DNA from: Nocardia flavorosea | GTDB lineage: Bacteria; Actinomycetota; Actinomycetes; Mycobacteriales; Mycobacteriaceae | DNA length: 64,000 nt | Direction of reading: 5' to 3' | NCBI RefSeq assembly: GCF_015477805.1 | Contig: NZ_JADLQL010000001.1 | Span: forward strand, 1,488,001-1,552,000 | In this document: positions 52,905 through 60,848 of the stretch, in pieces | How positions within the stretch are numbered: position 1 is the first letter of the stretch | How the letters are laid out: each line of letters starts with the position of its first letter | Notes under the pieces: generated by a model | Told to the model about the DNA's origin: nothing | The model's database searches: none | What the model saw: the letters and a program-made list of their open reading frames with translations, nothing else | Program-made: the position numbers and the translations under genes

Positions 52905-54713
52905 ATGATATTGGGGGTCACCCTGCCGACCATCGAAACCACCTACCTGCCCGATCGGCACATGTTCGCACTGTGGACGTGGACGGGTCGCGATACCGGC
53001 CCGCCGCCACCGGGGGTCGGCGAGGCCGCGACCCTGCCGCTGGTCGTTCCCGGCGGAACCACCGCGCAACTCCGCGCGGGCAGCGTCCACCTCCAGGTGA
53101 CGCCGGTCCAGTGCGCGCTGGTGGAGCCCGAACGATTTGCGACGCTCGCGGTCGACCGGCCCGGAAACTCCACCCGCGCCTGGCAGTCCCACCTCGCCGG
53201 CACCACCGCGCCCCTCCCGGTGGCCGCACATGCGGTACCGAATGCGCAGGGCACCGCGATCGTGGACGCCGAACACGCCCTTTCGGTTCTGCGCGATACC
53301 GCCGAGACCGCTGCCCGGATGCGATCCGGCCTACAGGCCGACCTGCGCCCTTACCAGGTGCGCGGGATCGCCTGGCTGCGGGAAACCGTCGCCCGCCACG
53401 GCGGCGCCGTCCTGGCCGACGAGATGGGTCTCGGCAAAACAGTGCAGACCATCGGTTTGCTGGCCGACCGCGCCGGGCAAGGGCCGCAACTGGTGGTGTG
53501 CCCGACCTCCCTCGTCGGCAACTGGGTGCACGAGATCAACCGGTTCGCACCGGAGCTGCGGCCCACGCCTTGGCGCGGCGGACCGGTGGATCTTTCCTCC
53601 GCAACCGTCGTCGTCACCGGCTATCCTGTGCTGCGCGGGCACGGGAGCGGGCTCACCGGCATCGAATGGGCGACGATCGCCTACGACGAAGCCCAGGCAC
53701 TGAAGAATCCCCGCACCCAGGTGGCGAAGGCGGCGCGGGCGTTGTCCGCCGGCGCAGTCGTCGCCCTCACCGGAACACCCGTCGAGAATCACCTCGACGA
53801 ACTGTGGGCATTGCTACATCTCGTCGCACCGGCGATCTTCGGGCACCGCGCCCAATTCCGCCGGCGTTTCGTGAAACCCATCGAGCAGGGTTCGGCCGAC
53901 GCCGCCGCGCGCCTGCGGGACGCGGTCGAACCCGTGCTGCTGACGCGGCGCAAGGATCAGGTTGCCGCGTCACTACCCGCCAAGATCCACTCGGACCTGC
54001 TGTGCGATCTGACTGCGGAGCAGGAACGGCTGTACGACAGCCTGCTCGACCGCGCCGTGGACGAAGGTTTCGGCACGGGCGCCGGGCGGCAGACGCGGAT
54101 CCTGGCGGCACTCACCTCGTTGAAGCAGGTGTGCAACCACCCGGGGCTGGTCAGCGGCGAGATGACCGAGCTCGCCGGGCGATCCGGCAAGCTCGACCTC
54201 TGTACCGATATCGTCGCGAACAATCTCGACAATGCCGCCCCGACACTGATCTTCACCCAGTACCGCGGCACCGGTGAGTTGCTGGTCCGCCATCTACACG
54301 AGCAATTCGCGATCACCGCCCCGTTCTTCCACGGCGGGCTCGCGCAGGGCGAACGCGCCGCCATCGTCGACGAATTCCAGTCGCCGGACGGCCCACCGGT
54401 ACTGGTACTGAGTCTGCGGGCCGCCGGAACCGGGCTCACCCTCACCCGAGCTGCCGATGTCATCCATTTCGACCGCTGGTGGAATCCCGCGGTCGAATCC
54501 CAGGCCTCCGACCGGGTGCACCGCATCGGCCAGACTCGCACCGTCACCGTCACGACCCTCACCTCGGCGACCAGCGTGGAGGAACATATCGCCGATATGC
54601 AGCGGCGGAAATCCGCGCTGACCGATTTCGGCGCGGGGACCGGTATCGCCGAACTGGCCCAGCTGGACGACGACCGACTGGTGGAAATTCTGCGCCGAAA
54701 GCGAGGAAACTGA
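52905..54713 (+). CDS. SNF2-family DNA-dependent ATPase
   Basis: 602 residues, short for the family (often about 1000). The N-terminal 140 residues have no zinc finger. The SNF2 motor has LRPYQVRGIAWL (Q-like motif), LADEMGLGKTVQTIGLLA (I), VVCPTSLVGNW (Ia), AYDEAQALKN (II, DEAQ), ALTGTPVENHLDELWALL (III), VLVLSLRAAGTGLTLT and ASDRVHRIGQTRTVTV (V, VI). It should translocate on duplex DNA or remodel nucleoprotein. The stop overlaps the SWIM-protein ATG by one base, so the two probably work together. The start is the first ATG; no clear ribosome site. Confidence 0.92.
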   Translation: MILGVTLPTIETTYLPDRHMFALWTWTGRDTGPPPPGVGEAATLPLVVPGGTTAQLRAGSVHLQVTPVQCALVEPERFATLAVDRPGNSTRAWQSHLAGTTAPLPVAAHAVPNAQGTAIVDAEHALSVLRDTAETAARMRSGLQADLRPYQVRGIAWLRETVARHGGAVLADEMGLGKTVQTIGLLADRAGQGPQLVVCPTSLVGNWVHEINRFAPELRPTPWRGGPVDLSSATVVVTGYPVLRGHGSGLTGIEWATIAYDEAQALKNPRTQVAKAARALSAGAVVALTGTPVENHLDELWALLHLVAPAIFGHRAQFRRRFVKPIEQGSADAAARLRDAVEPVLLTRRKDQVAASLPAKIHSDLLCDLTAEQERLYDSLLDRAVDEGFGTGAGRQTRILAALTSLKQVCNHPGLVSGEMTELAGRSGKLDLCTDIVANNLDNAAPTLIFTQYRGTGELLVRHLHEQFAITAPFFHGGLAQGERAAIVDEFQSPDGPPVLVLSLRAAGTGLTLTRAADVIHFDRWWNPAVESQASDRVHRIGQTRTVTVTTLTSATSVEEHIADMQRRKSALTDFGAGTGIAELAQLDDDRLVEILRRKRGN

Positions 54714-55264
54714 TGGCCGACAACGAATTCGGTTACACCCGCTGGGGAATGGACTGGGTACGCCTGGCCGAACCACTGCGTCAGACCCGCCCCGACCCGC
54801 TGCTGCCCCGGGCCCGCAGTATCGCACGCAACAACGGTGTCCGCACCGAAGCGGAAGGCCGGATCGTCCGGGCGCATATCCACCGCGGCGGTCAGGCATC
54901 GGTCACCCATATCGAACTCACGCCGCTGCCCCGGCCCGTCCTGACCGGGCTGGGCGCGATCGTGGGCACGGCACCGACGGTGCCGACCGACGAGATGTAC
55001 GCCGCCGCCACAGATGCGGGCCTGCCGCTAGCTCCCGTTCCCGCGGCGATCGACTGCTCCTGTACCGCCCGCACCGACCGGTGCGTACACGTACTGGCCA
55101 CGTTCTACGAGCTGGCACGCCAGGTGGACGAGAACCCCCGGTTCGGGCTGGACCTGCAAGGCTACGGCCACGATCCGGGACCCGACGATTCCGCGGCGCC
55201 CACCGAGGGGCCACGCTGGATCCCGCTCAACACCGTGGACCCTGCGCTGTATTTCGAAGTCTGA
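54713..55264 (+). CDS. SWIM zinc-finger protein, partner of SNF2 ATPase
   Basis: 183 residues. The start FGYTRWGMDWVRLAEP is typical of actinobacterial SWIM proteins next to SNF2 genes. The SWIM motif CSCTARTDRCVHVLATFYEL (C-x-C...C-x-H) is at about 108-127. SWIM domains bind DNA or proteins and often join SNF2 motors in one chain; here the two parts are separate, translationally coupled genes. Role unknown; DNA repair or chromatin remodelling is plausible. Confidence 0.9.
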   Translation: MADNEFGYTRWGMDWVRLAEPLRQTRPDPLLPRARSIARNNGVRTEAEGRIVRAHIHRGGQASVTHIELTPLPRPVLTGLGAIVGTAPTVPTDEMYAAATDAGLPLAPVPAAIDCSCTARTDRCVHVLATFYELARQVDENPRFGLDLQGYGHDPGPDDSAAPTEGPRWIPLNTVDPALYFEV

Positions 55265-55614
55265 GAACATGTTCGACAGCGTGGGAAGACCCGGTTCCCA
55301 CTGTTCCCGGGCCGTCGCCGGTAACCGCCCGGGCGGGAATGCGCTCCCGTCGCCCGGGCGGTTGCCTGGCTCCTCGTACTTGTGCCGGTCGGATCCCAAC
55401 CGGTGGGTCGGGACAGGTCTCGCCCTGCCGAGCGGGTTACCGCCCGGCAGGTTGGCAGACGTGAGTCACCCGGGTGTGCTCAGGACGCGAGCATGCGGCA
55501 ACACCGAGTACGGGCGGTCGCGCACCGCGACTTACTCGGTGGTCGAGCACCCGGACAGGAGCTGGAAACGCTGCCGCATCGCGGTGGAGAAAGCACGAGA
55601 AGTGTTTGCAGTAC
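55265..55614. other. Intergenic stretch between SWIM and MerR genes
   Basis: About 350 bases between convergent genes. It contains the hairpin at 55323-55363 and a second stem CTGCCG...CGGCAG near 55427-55451. No gene is recognisable. Confidence 0.5.
55323..55363 (+). terminator. Hairpin terminator after the SNF2-SWIM operon
   Basis: AACCGCCCGGGCG pairs with CGCCCGGGCGGTT over 13 bases around a 15-base loop containing GGGA and TCCC, about 60 bases after the SWIM stop. No long T-run follows. Confidence 0.65.
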
Positions 55615-56337
55615 TCAACTGGTCTTCGACAACCCGAGCAGGAGGCTCAGTGCGGCGGCGGCCTCCAACAGGGCAGCTGAGCGCGAGTCGATCCGGGTAT
55701 CGCGCGCCGTGAGCGCCGCCGCCAGGTCATCCCAGCGGCGCCGGCCACGGAGCTCGGGAATCAGCTCGCGCAGGGCCTCGATCCCGTAGCCGGCCAGGCG
55801 GAGCTGATGCACGAGCCGCGCGGCTCGTACGTCGTCGGGGGTGTACACGCGGGTTTCCCGGATGTCCGAGCGGCGCGGTACCACCACACCGGCGGCGTCC
55901 CAGTGCCGCAGTGTAGAGGTGCGTACCCCCAGCGCCCGCGCGAGTTCGGAAATGCTCATGGAGTCGGTGGGCTGGATATCGGCGAGAGGTTCGTCCGCGA
56001 TGCTCCGGGCCGCCGTCCGCGCCGCGTCGAGGTCGCGGCGTTCGCGATCGAGCCGGGCGTGCGCGGTATCGAGCAACGCGAACACCTGCCGCAGGTCTCG
56101 CTTGTGCAGGGCGCGCAGGATCGTTTTCGCCGCGGCCGGATCGATTGCGGCGGCCAGCGCGCGGTACGCGCGCGCCGACCAGATGTGGGCTTCTCCGTAT
56201 ATCCGGTAACCGGCCGCGGTCCGGGTCGCCGCCGGCAGCGCACCGTCGCGCTCCAGATTGCGCACCTGCTGAACGGAGTACCCGGTGCGATAGGCGACCT
56301 CCGCGGTGCGCAGAGCAGTCGAATTGCGGCTTTCCAC
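55615..56337 (-). CDS. MerR-family regulator with two HTH domains
   Basis: 240 residues. Unusually, two MerR-type winged helices are present. The first, near residues 9-50, reads LRTAEVAYRTGYSVQQVRNL, then AAGYRIY; the second, near 128-195, reads MSISELARALGVRTSTLRHW, then TRVYTPDDVRAARLVHQLR. A helical linker lies between them. Single-HTH MerR proteins dimerise, so this protein may bind as a pseudo-dimer. GTG start with GGAG just upstream. It is divergent from the DUF6194 gene over a 63-base gap holding an inverted repeat. Confidence 0.88.
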   Translation of the reverse strand: MESRNSTALRTAEVAYRTGYSVQQVRNLERDGALPAATRTAAGYRIYGEAHIWSARAYRALAAAIDPAAAKTILRALHKRDLRQVFALLDTAHARLDRERRDLDAARTAARSIADEPLADIQPTDSMSISELARALGVRTSTLRHWDAAGVVVPRRSDIRETRVYTPDDVRAARLVHQLRLAGYGIEALRELIPELRGRRRWDDLAAALTARDTRIDSRSAALLEAAAALSLLLGLSKTS

Positions 56338-56379
56338 GTCTCCACCTGTCGATATATGGCTGGAAGTCTCCACAAGCAC

Positions 56380-56397
56380 TTCAATGTAACGCTTGAA
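56380..56397. promoter_or_regulatory. Inverted repeat, possible MerR operator
   Basis: TTCAA and TTGAA arms flank eight bases (TGTAACGC), in the short divergent gap between the MerR gene and the DUF6194 gene. Position and the TTCAA/TTGAA arms suit a MerR-type operator. Confidence 0.45.
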
Positions 56398-56400
56398 TAC

Positions 56401-56862
56401 ATGACCATCGACGAGATCATCGGATACCTCGGCACCCTCGACGGCGTGCTCACACTGCGGCCGGGCCCCGGCGACGGGTCGCCCGAGCTCGCCTGGGGCG
56501 ACGCGTTCTTCTACTACGCCCCGGACGGTGAGATCCCATCCCGGACCCAACCGTTCGCCACCATCGTGACCAAGAACTATCCGGGCGACGACCGGTCACA
56601 GCTCGACCGCCCGGGAAGTTTCCGCCTGAATATCAGCGCCGGCCCGGAGGCGTTCCGTACATGGACCGGCCACTCACCGCGTGACGCGAATTCTGTTGAG
56701 GACGACCCGAGCGCTCGTGACACCGTGATCGTCCATCCCGTGTACGGAACCGCGGGCTGGCTGGCGATCGTAGACCCGGGTTCGCGCACCGCCGAGACGC
56801 TTCGGGAGCTGCTCGAGATCGCGCACGCCCGCGCCCGTTCGCGCACGGAAAGGACACGGTAG
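56401..56862 (+). CDS. DUF6194 family protein
   Basis: 153 residues. The family pattern is a start MTIDEIIGYLGTLDGVLT, then WGDAFFYYAPDG, FATIVTKNYPGDD, FRLNISAGPEAFR and HPVYGTAGWLAIVDPG. It resembles the MmcQ/YjbR fold in order of strands. Function unknown. It is divergent from the double-HTH MerR gene and is its most likely target. Confidence 0.85.
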   Translation: MTIDEIIGYLGTLDGVLTLRPGPGDGSPELAWGDAFFYYAPDGEIPSRTQPFATIVTKNYPGDDRSQLDRPGSFRLNISAGPEAFRTWTGHSPRDANSVEDDPSARDTVIVHPVYGTAGWLAIVDPGSRTAETLRELLEIAHARARSRTERTR

Positions 56863-56865
56863 CGC

Positions 56866-56962
56866 ACCACATCCCGGGCAGGAAGGCCACCGCGGCGGCG
56901 ATATCGTCGGCAGCACCGTAACGTCCGAGCGCGGCGCGGCCGGCCTGATCCGCTGCCCGGGC
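56866..56962 (-). pseudogene. Short-chain dehydrogenase 3' fragment
   Basis: A minus frame reads AADQAGRAALGRYGAADDIA followed by AAVAFL, the late segment of short-chain dehydrogenases ('P-L-G-R-x-G-x-x-D-D-I-A-x-A-V-x-F-L'). It has no upstream Rossmann start, and downstream it runs into unrelated sequence antisense to the DUF6194 gene. It looks like a truncated relic. Confidence 0.45.
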
Positions 56963-57021
56963 GCCATGGCGATCTCACCCGCGTCGTAGACCACGCCATG
57001 ACCGCCCGGCCGCCCGGCGGC

Positions 57022-58764
57022 TCACATCCGGCGTAACGCGGAGATACGTTCGGTCAGTTGGTCTGCCGTGGCGAGCGCCGTGGGCGGTCCTCCGCACTGG
57101 CGGCGCAGTTCGCCGTGGATGACCCCGTGCGGCTTACCTGTGCGGTGGTGGTGCATGGCGACCAGGCTGTTCAGTTCCCGGCGCAGCTCACCCAATTTGT
57201 CGGCGGTCGCCACCCGCTCGGCGGCATTACCGGCGGGAACGGGAGCCGGTGCAGTGGGCGCCGGTTCGGATCTGGACCGCTCGGCGACCTGGCGTGCCTG
57301 CCGTTCCCGCAGGAGTGCACGCATCTGCTCGGCATCGAGCAGGCCCGGAATACCCAGGTAATCCGCTTCTTCCGCGCTACCGGAGAAAGTCGCCGTGCCG
57401 AACGAGGACCCGTCGTAGATCACCTGGTCGAGTTCGGCGTCGGCGGCCAGCGGGACGAACCGTTTCTCTTCCTCACCCGGTTCGTCGCGCTGCTTGTTCG
57501 CCTCGGTCAGCAACTCGTCGTCGAGACCGTCCTTCTCCCGGTGCGGTTTACCGATCACATGGTCGCGCTGGACCTCGAGCTGCGCAGCCAGGTCCAGTAG
57601 CACCGGAACCGAAGGCAGGAACACACTGGCCGTCTCACCGCGCCGCCGGGCGCGCACGAAACGGCCGATGGCCTGCGCGAAGTACAGCGGCGTGGAGGCG
57701 CTGGTGGCGTACACCCCGACCGCCAGCCGCGGTACGTCCACACCTTCCGACACCATCCGCACCGCGACCATCCACGGCTGGTTACCGGCCGCGAACTCAC
57801 CGATGCGGGCCGAAGATGTCGGATCGTCGGACAGCACCAGCACGGGCTTGTTGCCCGTGAGATGCTCCAGCAGTTCGGCATACAACCGGGCACGTTCCTG
57901 ATCCGAGGCGATCACCAGGCCACCGGCATCGGACATACCGCCTTCACGCAGTTGCGCCAGCCGCATATCCGCGGCGCGCAGCACGGCATAGATCCAGTCG
58001 CCGGCGGGATCGAGTGCGGTACGCCAGGCCCGGGCGGTCTGCTCGGCGTTCAGCGGTTCACCCAGCCGGGCCGTGTACTCCTCGCCCGCGCTGTCGCGCC
58101 AATGCGCCTCACCCGAATACGCGAGGAACACCACCGGGCGCACGACACCGTCGGCCAGCGCCTCCGAATAGCCGTAGGAATGATCCGCCCGCGACCGCGG
58201 CAGTCCGGCTTCGTCGGGTTCATAGGTGACGAACGGGATCTGGCTGTCGTCGCTACGGAACGGGGTACCGGTGAGCGCCAGCCGCCGGGTCGCGTCGCCG
58301 AACGCCTCCGCTACCGCATCACCCCAGCTCTTGGCGTCACCGGCGTGATGGATCTCGTCCAGGATCACCAGCGTGCGGCGGTTCTCGGTACGCACCCGGT
58401 GCTTGAACGGATGCGCCGCCACCTGGGCATAGGTGACGACCACGCCGTGATAGTCCCCCGAGGTGCCACCGGTCGTATTCGAGAAGTTGGAATCCAGCGC
58501 GATCCCCGACCGCGCCGCCGAGGCGGCCCACTGGTGTTTGAGGTGCTCGGTGGGTGCAACCACGGTGACCTGGTCCACGGTTCGGTCGGCCAGCAGTTCG
58601 GCGGCCACCCGCAGCGCGAACGTGGTCTTACCGGCGCCCGGGGTGGCGACGGCAAGGAAATCACGGGGTTTGGTGGCCAGATAACGGGTCAGGGCGCGCC
58701 GCTGCCAGGCACGCAGGTTCGCGCCCGGAACTGCCGTCGCCGTGGCGCCGCTCGTATCGGTCAC
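57022..58764 (-). CDS. DEAD/DEAH-box helicase
   Basis: 580 residues. The motor has LRAWQRRALTRYL, the Walker A ATPGAGKTTFALRVA, VVAPTEHLKHQWA, the Walker B DEIHH, ALTGTPFRSD, and in the second RecA domain VRMVSEGVDVPRLAVGVYAT and QAIGRFVRARR (motif VI). The C-terminal 170 residues are helical with a Pro-rich linker. It resembles the XPB/Ssl2-like superfamily 2 helicases of actinobacteria. GTG 58764 was chosen because TAGTGT lies eight bases upstream and matches the usual family start; GTG 58776 is possible. Substrate unknown. Confidence 0.9.
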   Translation of the reverse strand: MTDTSGATATAVPGANLRAWQRRALTRYLATKPRDFLAVATPGAGKTTFALRVAAELLADRTVDQVTVVAPTEHLKHQWAASAARSGIALDSNFSNTTGGTSGDYHGVVVTYAQVAAHPFKHRVRTENRRTLVILDEIHHAGDAKSWGDAVAEAFGDATRRLALTGTPFRSDDSQIPFVTYEPDEAGLPRSRADHSYGYSEALADGVVRPVVFLAYSGEAHWRDSAGEEYTARLGEPLNAEQTARAWRTALDPAGDWIYAVLRAADMRLAQLREGGMSDAGGLVIASDQERARLYAELLEHLTGNKPVLVLSDDPTSSARIGEFAAGNQPWMVAVRMVSEGVDVPRLAVGVYATSASTPLYFAQAIGRFVRARRRGETASVFLPSVPVLLDLAAQLEVQRDHVIGKPHREKDGLDDELLTEANKQRDEPGEEEKRFVPLAADAELDQVIYDGSSFGTATFSGSAEEADYLGIPGLLDAEQMRALLRERQARQVAERSRSEPAPTAPAPVPAGNAAERVATADKLGELRRELNSLVAMHHHRTGKPHGVIHGELRRQCGGPPTALATADQLTERISALRRM

Positions 58765-58772
58765 GGAGACAA

Positions 58773-58778
58773 ACACTA
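58773..58778 (-). promoter_or_regulatory. Leaderless-type -10 of the helicase gene
   Basis: TAGTGT on the minus strand ends eight bases before GTG 58764. Confidence 0.45.
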
Positions 58779-58920
58779 GCGGCCGTCGCCGCGATGGCGC
58801 CAAACCGGCGCGGCCGCCGCGACGGGTGTCACACGCCGCGGGCGCGCCGCGCCGGGTAACCGGTGATTCACCTGCCGACCGCCGACACGTCCGCCCTGCG
58901 CCACACCACGGGGTACGCGG

Positions 58921-60030
58921 GTGAGAGATGCTGGACCGATCATGCACAGCTACGGAAACGAACACGGGACCCCACGCCGGGATACCTCGTGGCTGCGGCA
59001 TGCCCTGGCCCAGACCCGGCGGCTGGTCGTCCGTGTGTCCGTGAAGTCCTGGAACGATTCGATCTTTGCCAAATCCGCCGCCGCGGCCTTCTGGCAGACA
59101 TTGTCGCTGGTCCCGCTGTTGTTCGGACTGCTGGGCGGCCTGGGGTACGTCAGCGGGCTGTTCGGACCCGACACCGTCGAGATCGTCGAATCGAAGATCT
59201 TGACCTTCAGCCGTGATCTCTTCAACCCCAGCGTTGTCACCGATCTCATCGAGCCGACCGTCCGCGATGTTCTCGGCCAGGGCCGCGCGGCCTTCGTCTC
59301 GGTCGGTTTCGTGCTCTCGCTCTGGGCCGGCTCATCGGCCATGGCGACCTTCGTCGACGCGATAGTCGAAGCGCACGGCCAGCAGGACGCGCGGCACCCC
59401 GTCTGGCAGCGCATCTTCGCCCTGCTGCTGTACGTGCAATTCCTGATCGCGGCGGTGTTCATCCTGCCGCTCATCGCGCTGGGACCGGTGTTGATCGGCC
59501 GGATCCTGCCGGACACCTGGCGTGAACCCGGGCTGCGGCTGATCGATTCCTTCTACTACCCCGCGGTGGGACTATTACTCATCGTCGGCCTGGCCACGCT
59601 CTACAAATTCGCGCTGCACAGTTCGCTGCCGTACCACCGGCTGTTCTGGGGGGCGCTGCTCGCCGGGGTGTTCTTCATGGCGGCCAGCGAGGTGCTGCGC
59701 CGATACCTGACGCTGGTCACCCGCACTGGGGTCACCTACGGCGCGCTGGCCACCCCGATCGCCTTCCTGCTGTTCACGTTCTTCCTCGGTTTCGCGGTGA
59801 TCCTCGGCGCCGAGTTCAACGCGGCCGTACAGGAGTTCTGGCCGGCGCGGGCGACCCGGATCGAGCAGTTCAAGGCATGGCTGGCCAAACGGCGGGATAC
59901 ACCGCCGGACGAGGACCGGGAACCGCCGGAGCCGGGTGCCCACCGGATCCCGCCACAACGCCGCGGACCGGGCGGCCGGGCACGCGACAACGGCACCGGT
60001 GGTAAACCGGCGCCGTCGACCCTGCGCTGA
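58921..60030 (+). CDS. YihY/BrkB-family inner-membrane protein
   Basis: 369 residues. After a short hydrophilic start, AKSAAAAFWQTLSLVPLLFG begins a six-helix YihY/UPF0761 membrane domain with LSLWAGSSAMATFVDAIVEA, then 'RYLTLVTRTGVTYGALATPI' and LGFAVILGAEFNA. A 65-residue Pro/Arg-rich cytoplasmic tail ends the chain. It corresponds to Rv2707. The family is sometimes called ribonuclease BN, but that label is mistaken; the transport or structural role is unknown. GTG 58921 and ATG 58942 are both possible starts. Confidence 0.9.
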   Translation: MRDAGPIMHSYGNEHGTPRRDTSWLRHALAQTRRLVVRVSVKSWNDSIFAKSAAAAFWQTLSLVPLLFGLLGGLGYVSGLFGPDTVEIVESKILTFSRDLFNPSVVTDLIEPTVRDVLGQGRAAFVSVGFVLSLWAGSSAMATFVDAIVEAHGQQDARHPVWQRIFALLLYVQFLIAAVFILPLIALGPVLIGRILPDTWREPGLRLIDSFYYPAVGLLLIVGLATLYKFALHSSLPYHRLFWGALLAGVFFMAASEVLRRYLTLVTRTGVTYGALATPIAFLLFTFFLGFAVILGAEFNAAVQEFWPARATRIEQFKAWLAKRRDTPPDEDREPPEPGAHRIPPQRRGPGGRARDNGTGGKPAPSTLR

Positions 60031-60039
60031 TACGGGCGC

Positions 60040-60285
60040 TCAGTCGCCCTTGCGCAACTGCTCGTAGACCTTCTTGCATTCGGGGCAGACCGGCGAACCA
60101 GGCTTCGGCGAGCGCGTCACCGGGAATACCTCCCCGCACAGCGCGACCACCATCGTGCCCATGACGGCACTCTCGGCGATCCGGTCCTTCTTCACATAGT
60201 GGAAGAACTTCGGGGTGTCGTCACCGGTGGTCTCGTCGGTGGTCGTATCGGGGCGAACCAGAGTATCGGTACTCACGCAATCCAT
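60040..60285 (-). CDS. DUF3039 zinc-binding protein
   Basis: About 81 residues. The DUF3039 core KFFHYVKKDRIAESAVMG, then ALCGEVFPVTRSPKPGSPVC and PECKKVYEQL, gives a C...C-x2-C zinc site with a His. It corresponds to Rv2708c. Role unknown, strongly conserved near sigB. The start is uncertain: ATG 60285 or GTG 60276. It is convergent with yihY, ten bases apart. Confidence 0.92.
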   Translation of the reverse strand: MDCVSTDTLVRPDTTTDETTGDDTPKFFHYVKKDRIAESAVMGTMVVALCGEVFPVTRSPKPGSPVCPECKKVYEQLRKGD

Positions 60286-60366
60286 GATGCCGTACCGCGC
60301 GGCCGTCCTCACACCACGTACCCACCGGGGTTACGCGCGCGCCGCGGTAGTGCAAGACTCGAAGGT

Positions 60367-60807
60367 ATGCAGCAGCACGGCGAAGACTCCGGGCGCGGCC
60401 CGGAGCACATCGACGCCGGTGCGAGCGGTCTCGGTGAAGACATCGGCGCACCGCGGCCGGCCCGTCCCACCCGTTCGTCCGGATACTTTCCCGGTGACGA
60501 CGCGAAACACGCGGCCTTGATCACCGCGGCGGCGCCCTCGTTCCAGGACCAGCATCGGGCGCGGGTACGCCGCTACACGATCATCATGGCGTTCCGGATC
60601 CCGGCCCTGATCTTGGCCGGTATCTCCTACTCGGTTTTCGGGAACGCCCTGATCGCCATCCTCATCATGGCGGCGTCGGTACCCCTGCCGTGGGTCGCGG
60701 TGCTCATCGCCAACGATCGCCCGCCCCGGGACAAGAACGAACCCAGCCGCTGGGACCGCCCGCGTACCGCGCTCGAGGAACGCCGCCGCGACGCGATCGA
60801 CGGATAG
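60367..60807 (+). CDS. DUF3099 membrane protein
   Basis: 146 residues. A disordered N-terminus is followed by AALITAAAPSFQDQHRARVR and RYTIIMAF, the DUF3099 signature, two membrane helices (about 78-118: FRIPALILAGISYSVFGNAL, then ILIMAASVPLPWVAVLI), and a basic tail ANDRPPRDKNEPSRW. It corresponds to Rv2709. Function unknown. The ATG has GAAGG close upstream. Confidence 0.88.
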   Translation: MQQHGEDSGRGPEHIDAGASGLGEDIGAPRPARPTRSSGYFPGDDAKHAALITAAAPSFQDQHRARVRRYTIIMAFRIPALILAGISYSVFGNALIAILIMAASVPLPWVAVLIANDRPPRDKNEPSRWDRPRTALEERRRDAIDG

Positions 60808-60848
60808 CGCGAAACGGCCTCCGGCGCCGCGAGTGGCAGAGTACTGCT

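Noticed and set aside
55269..55712. Possible gene after the SWIM protein
   Set aside because: The frame crosses terminator-like hairpins, lacks a ribosome site and runs antisense into the MerR gene.
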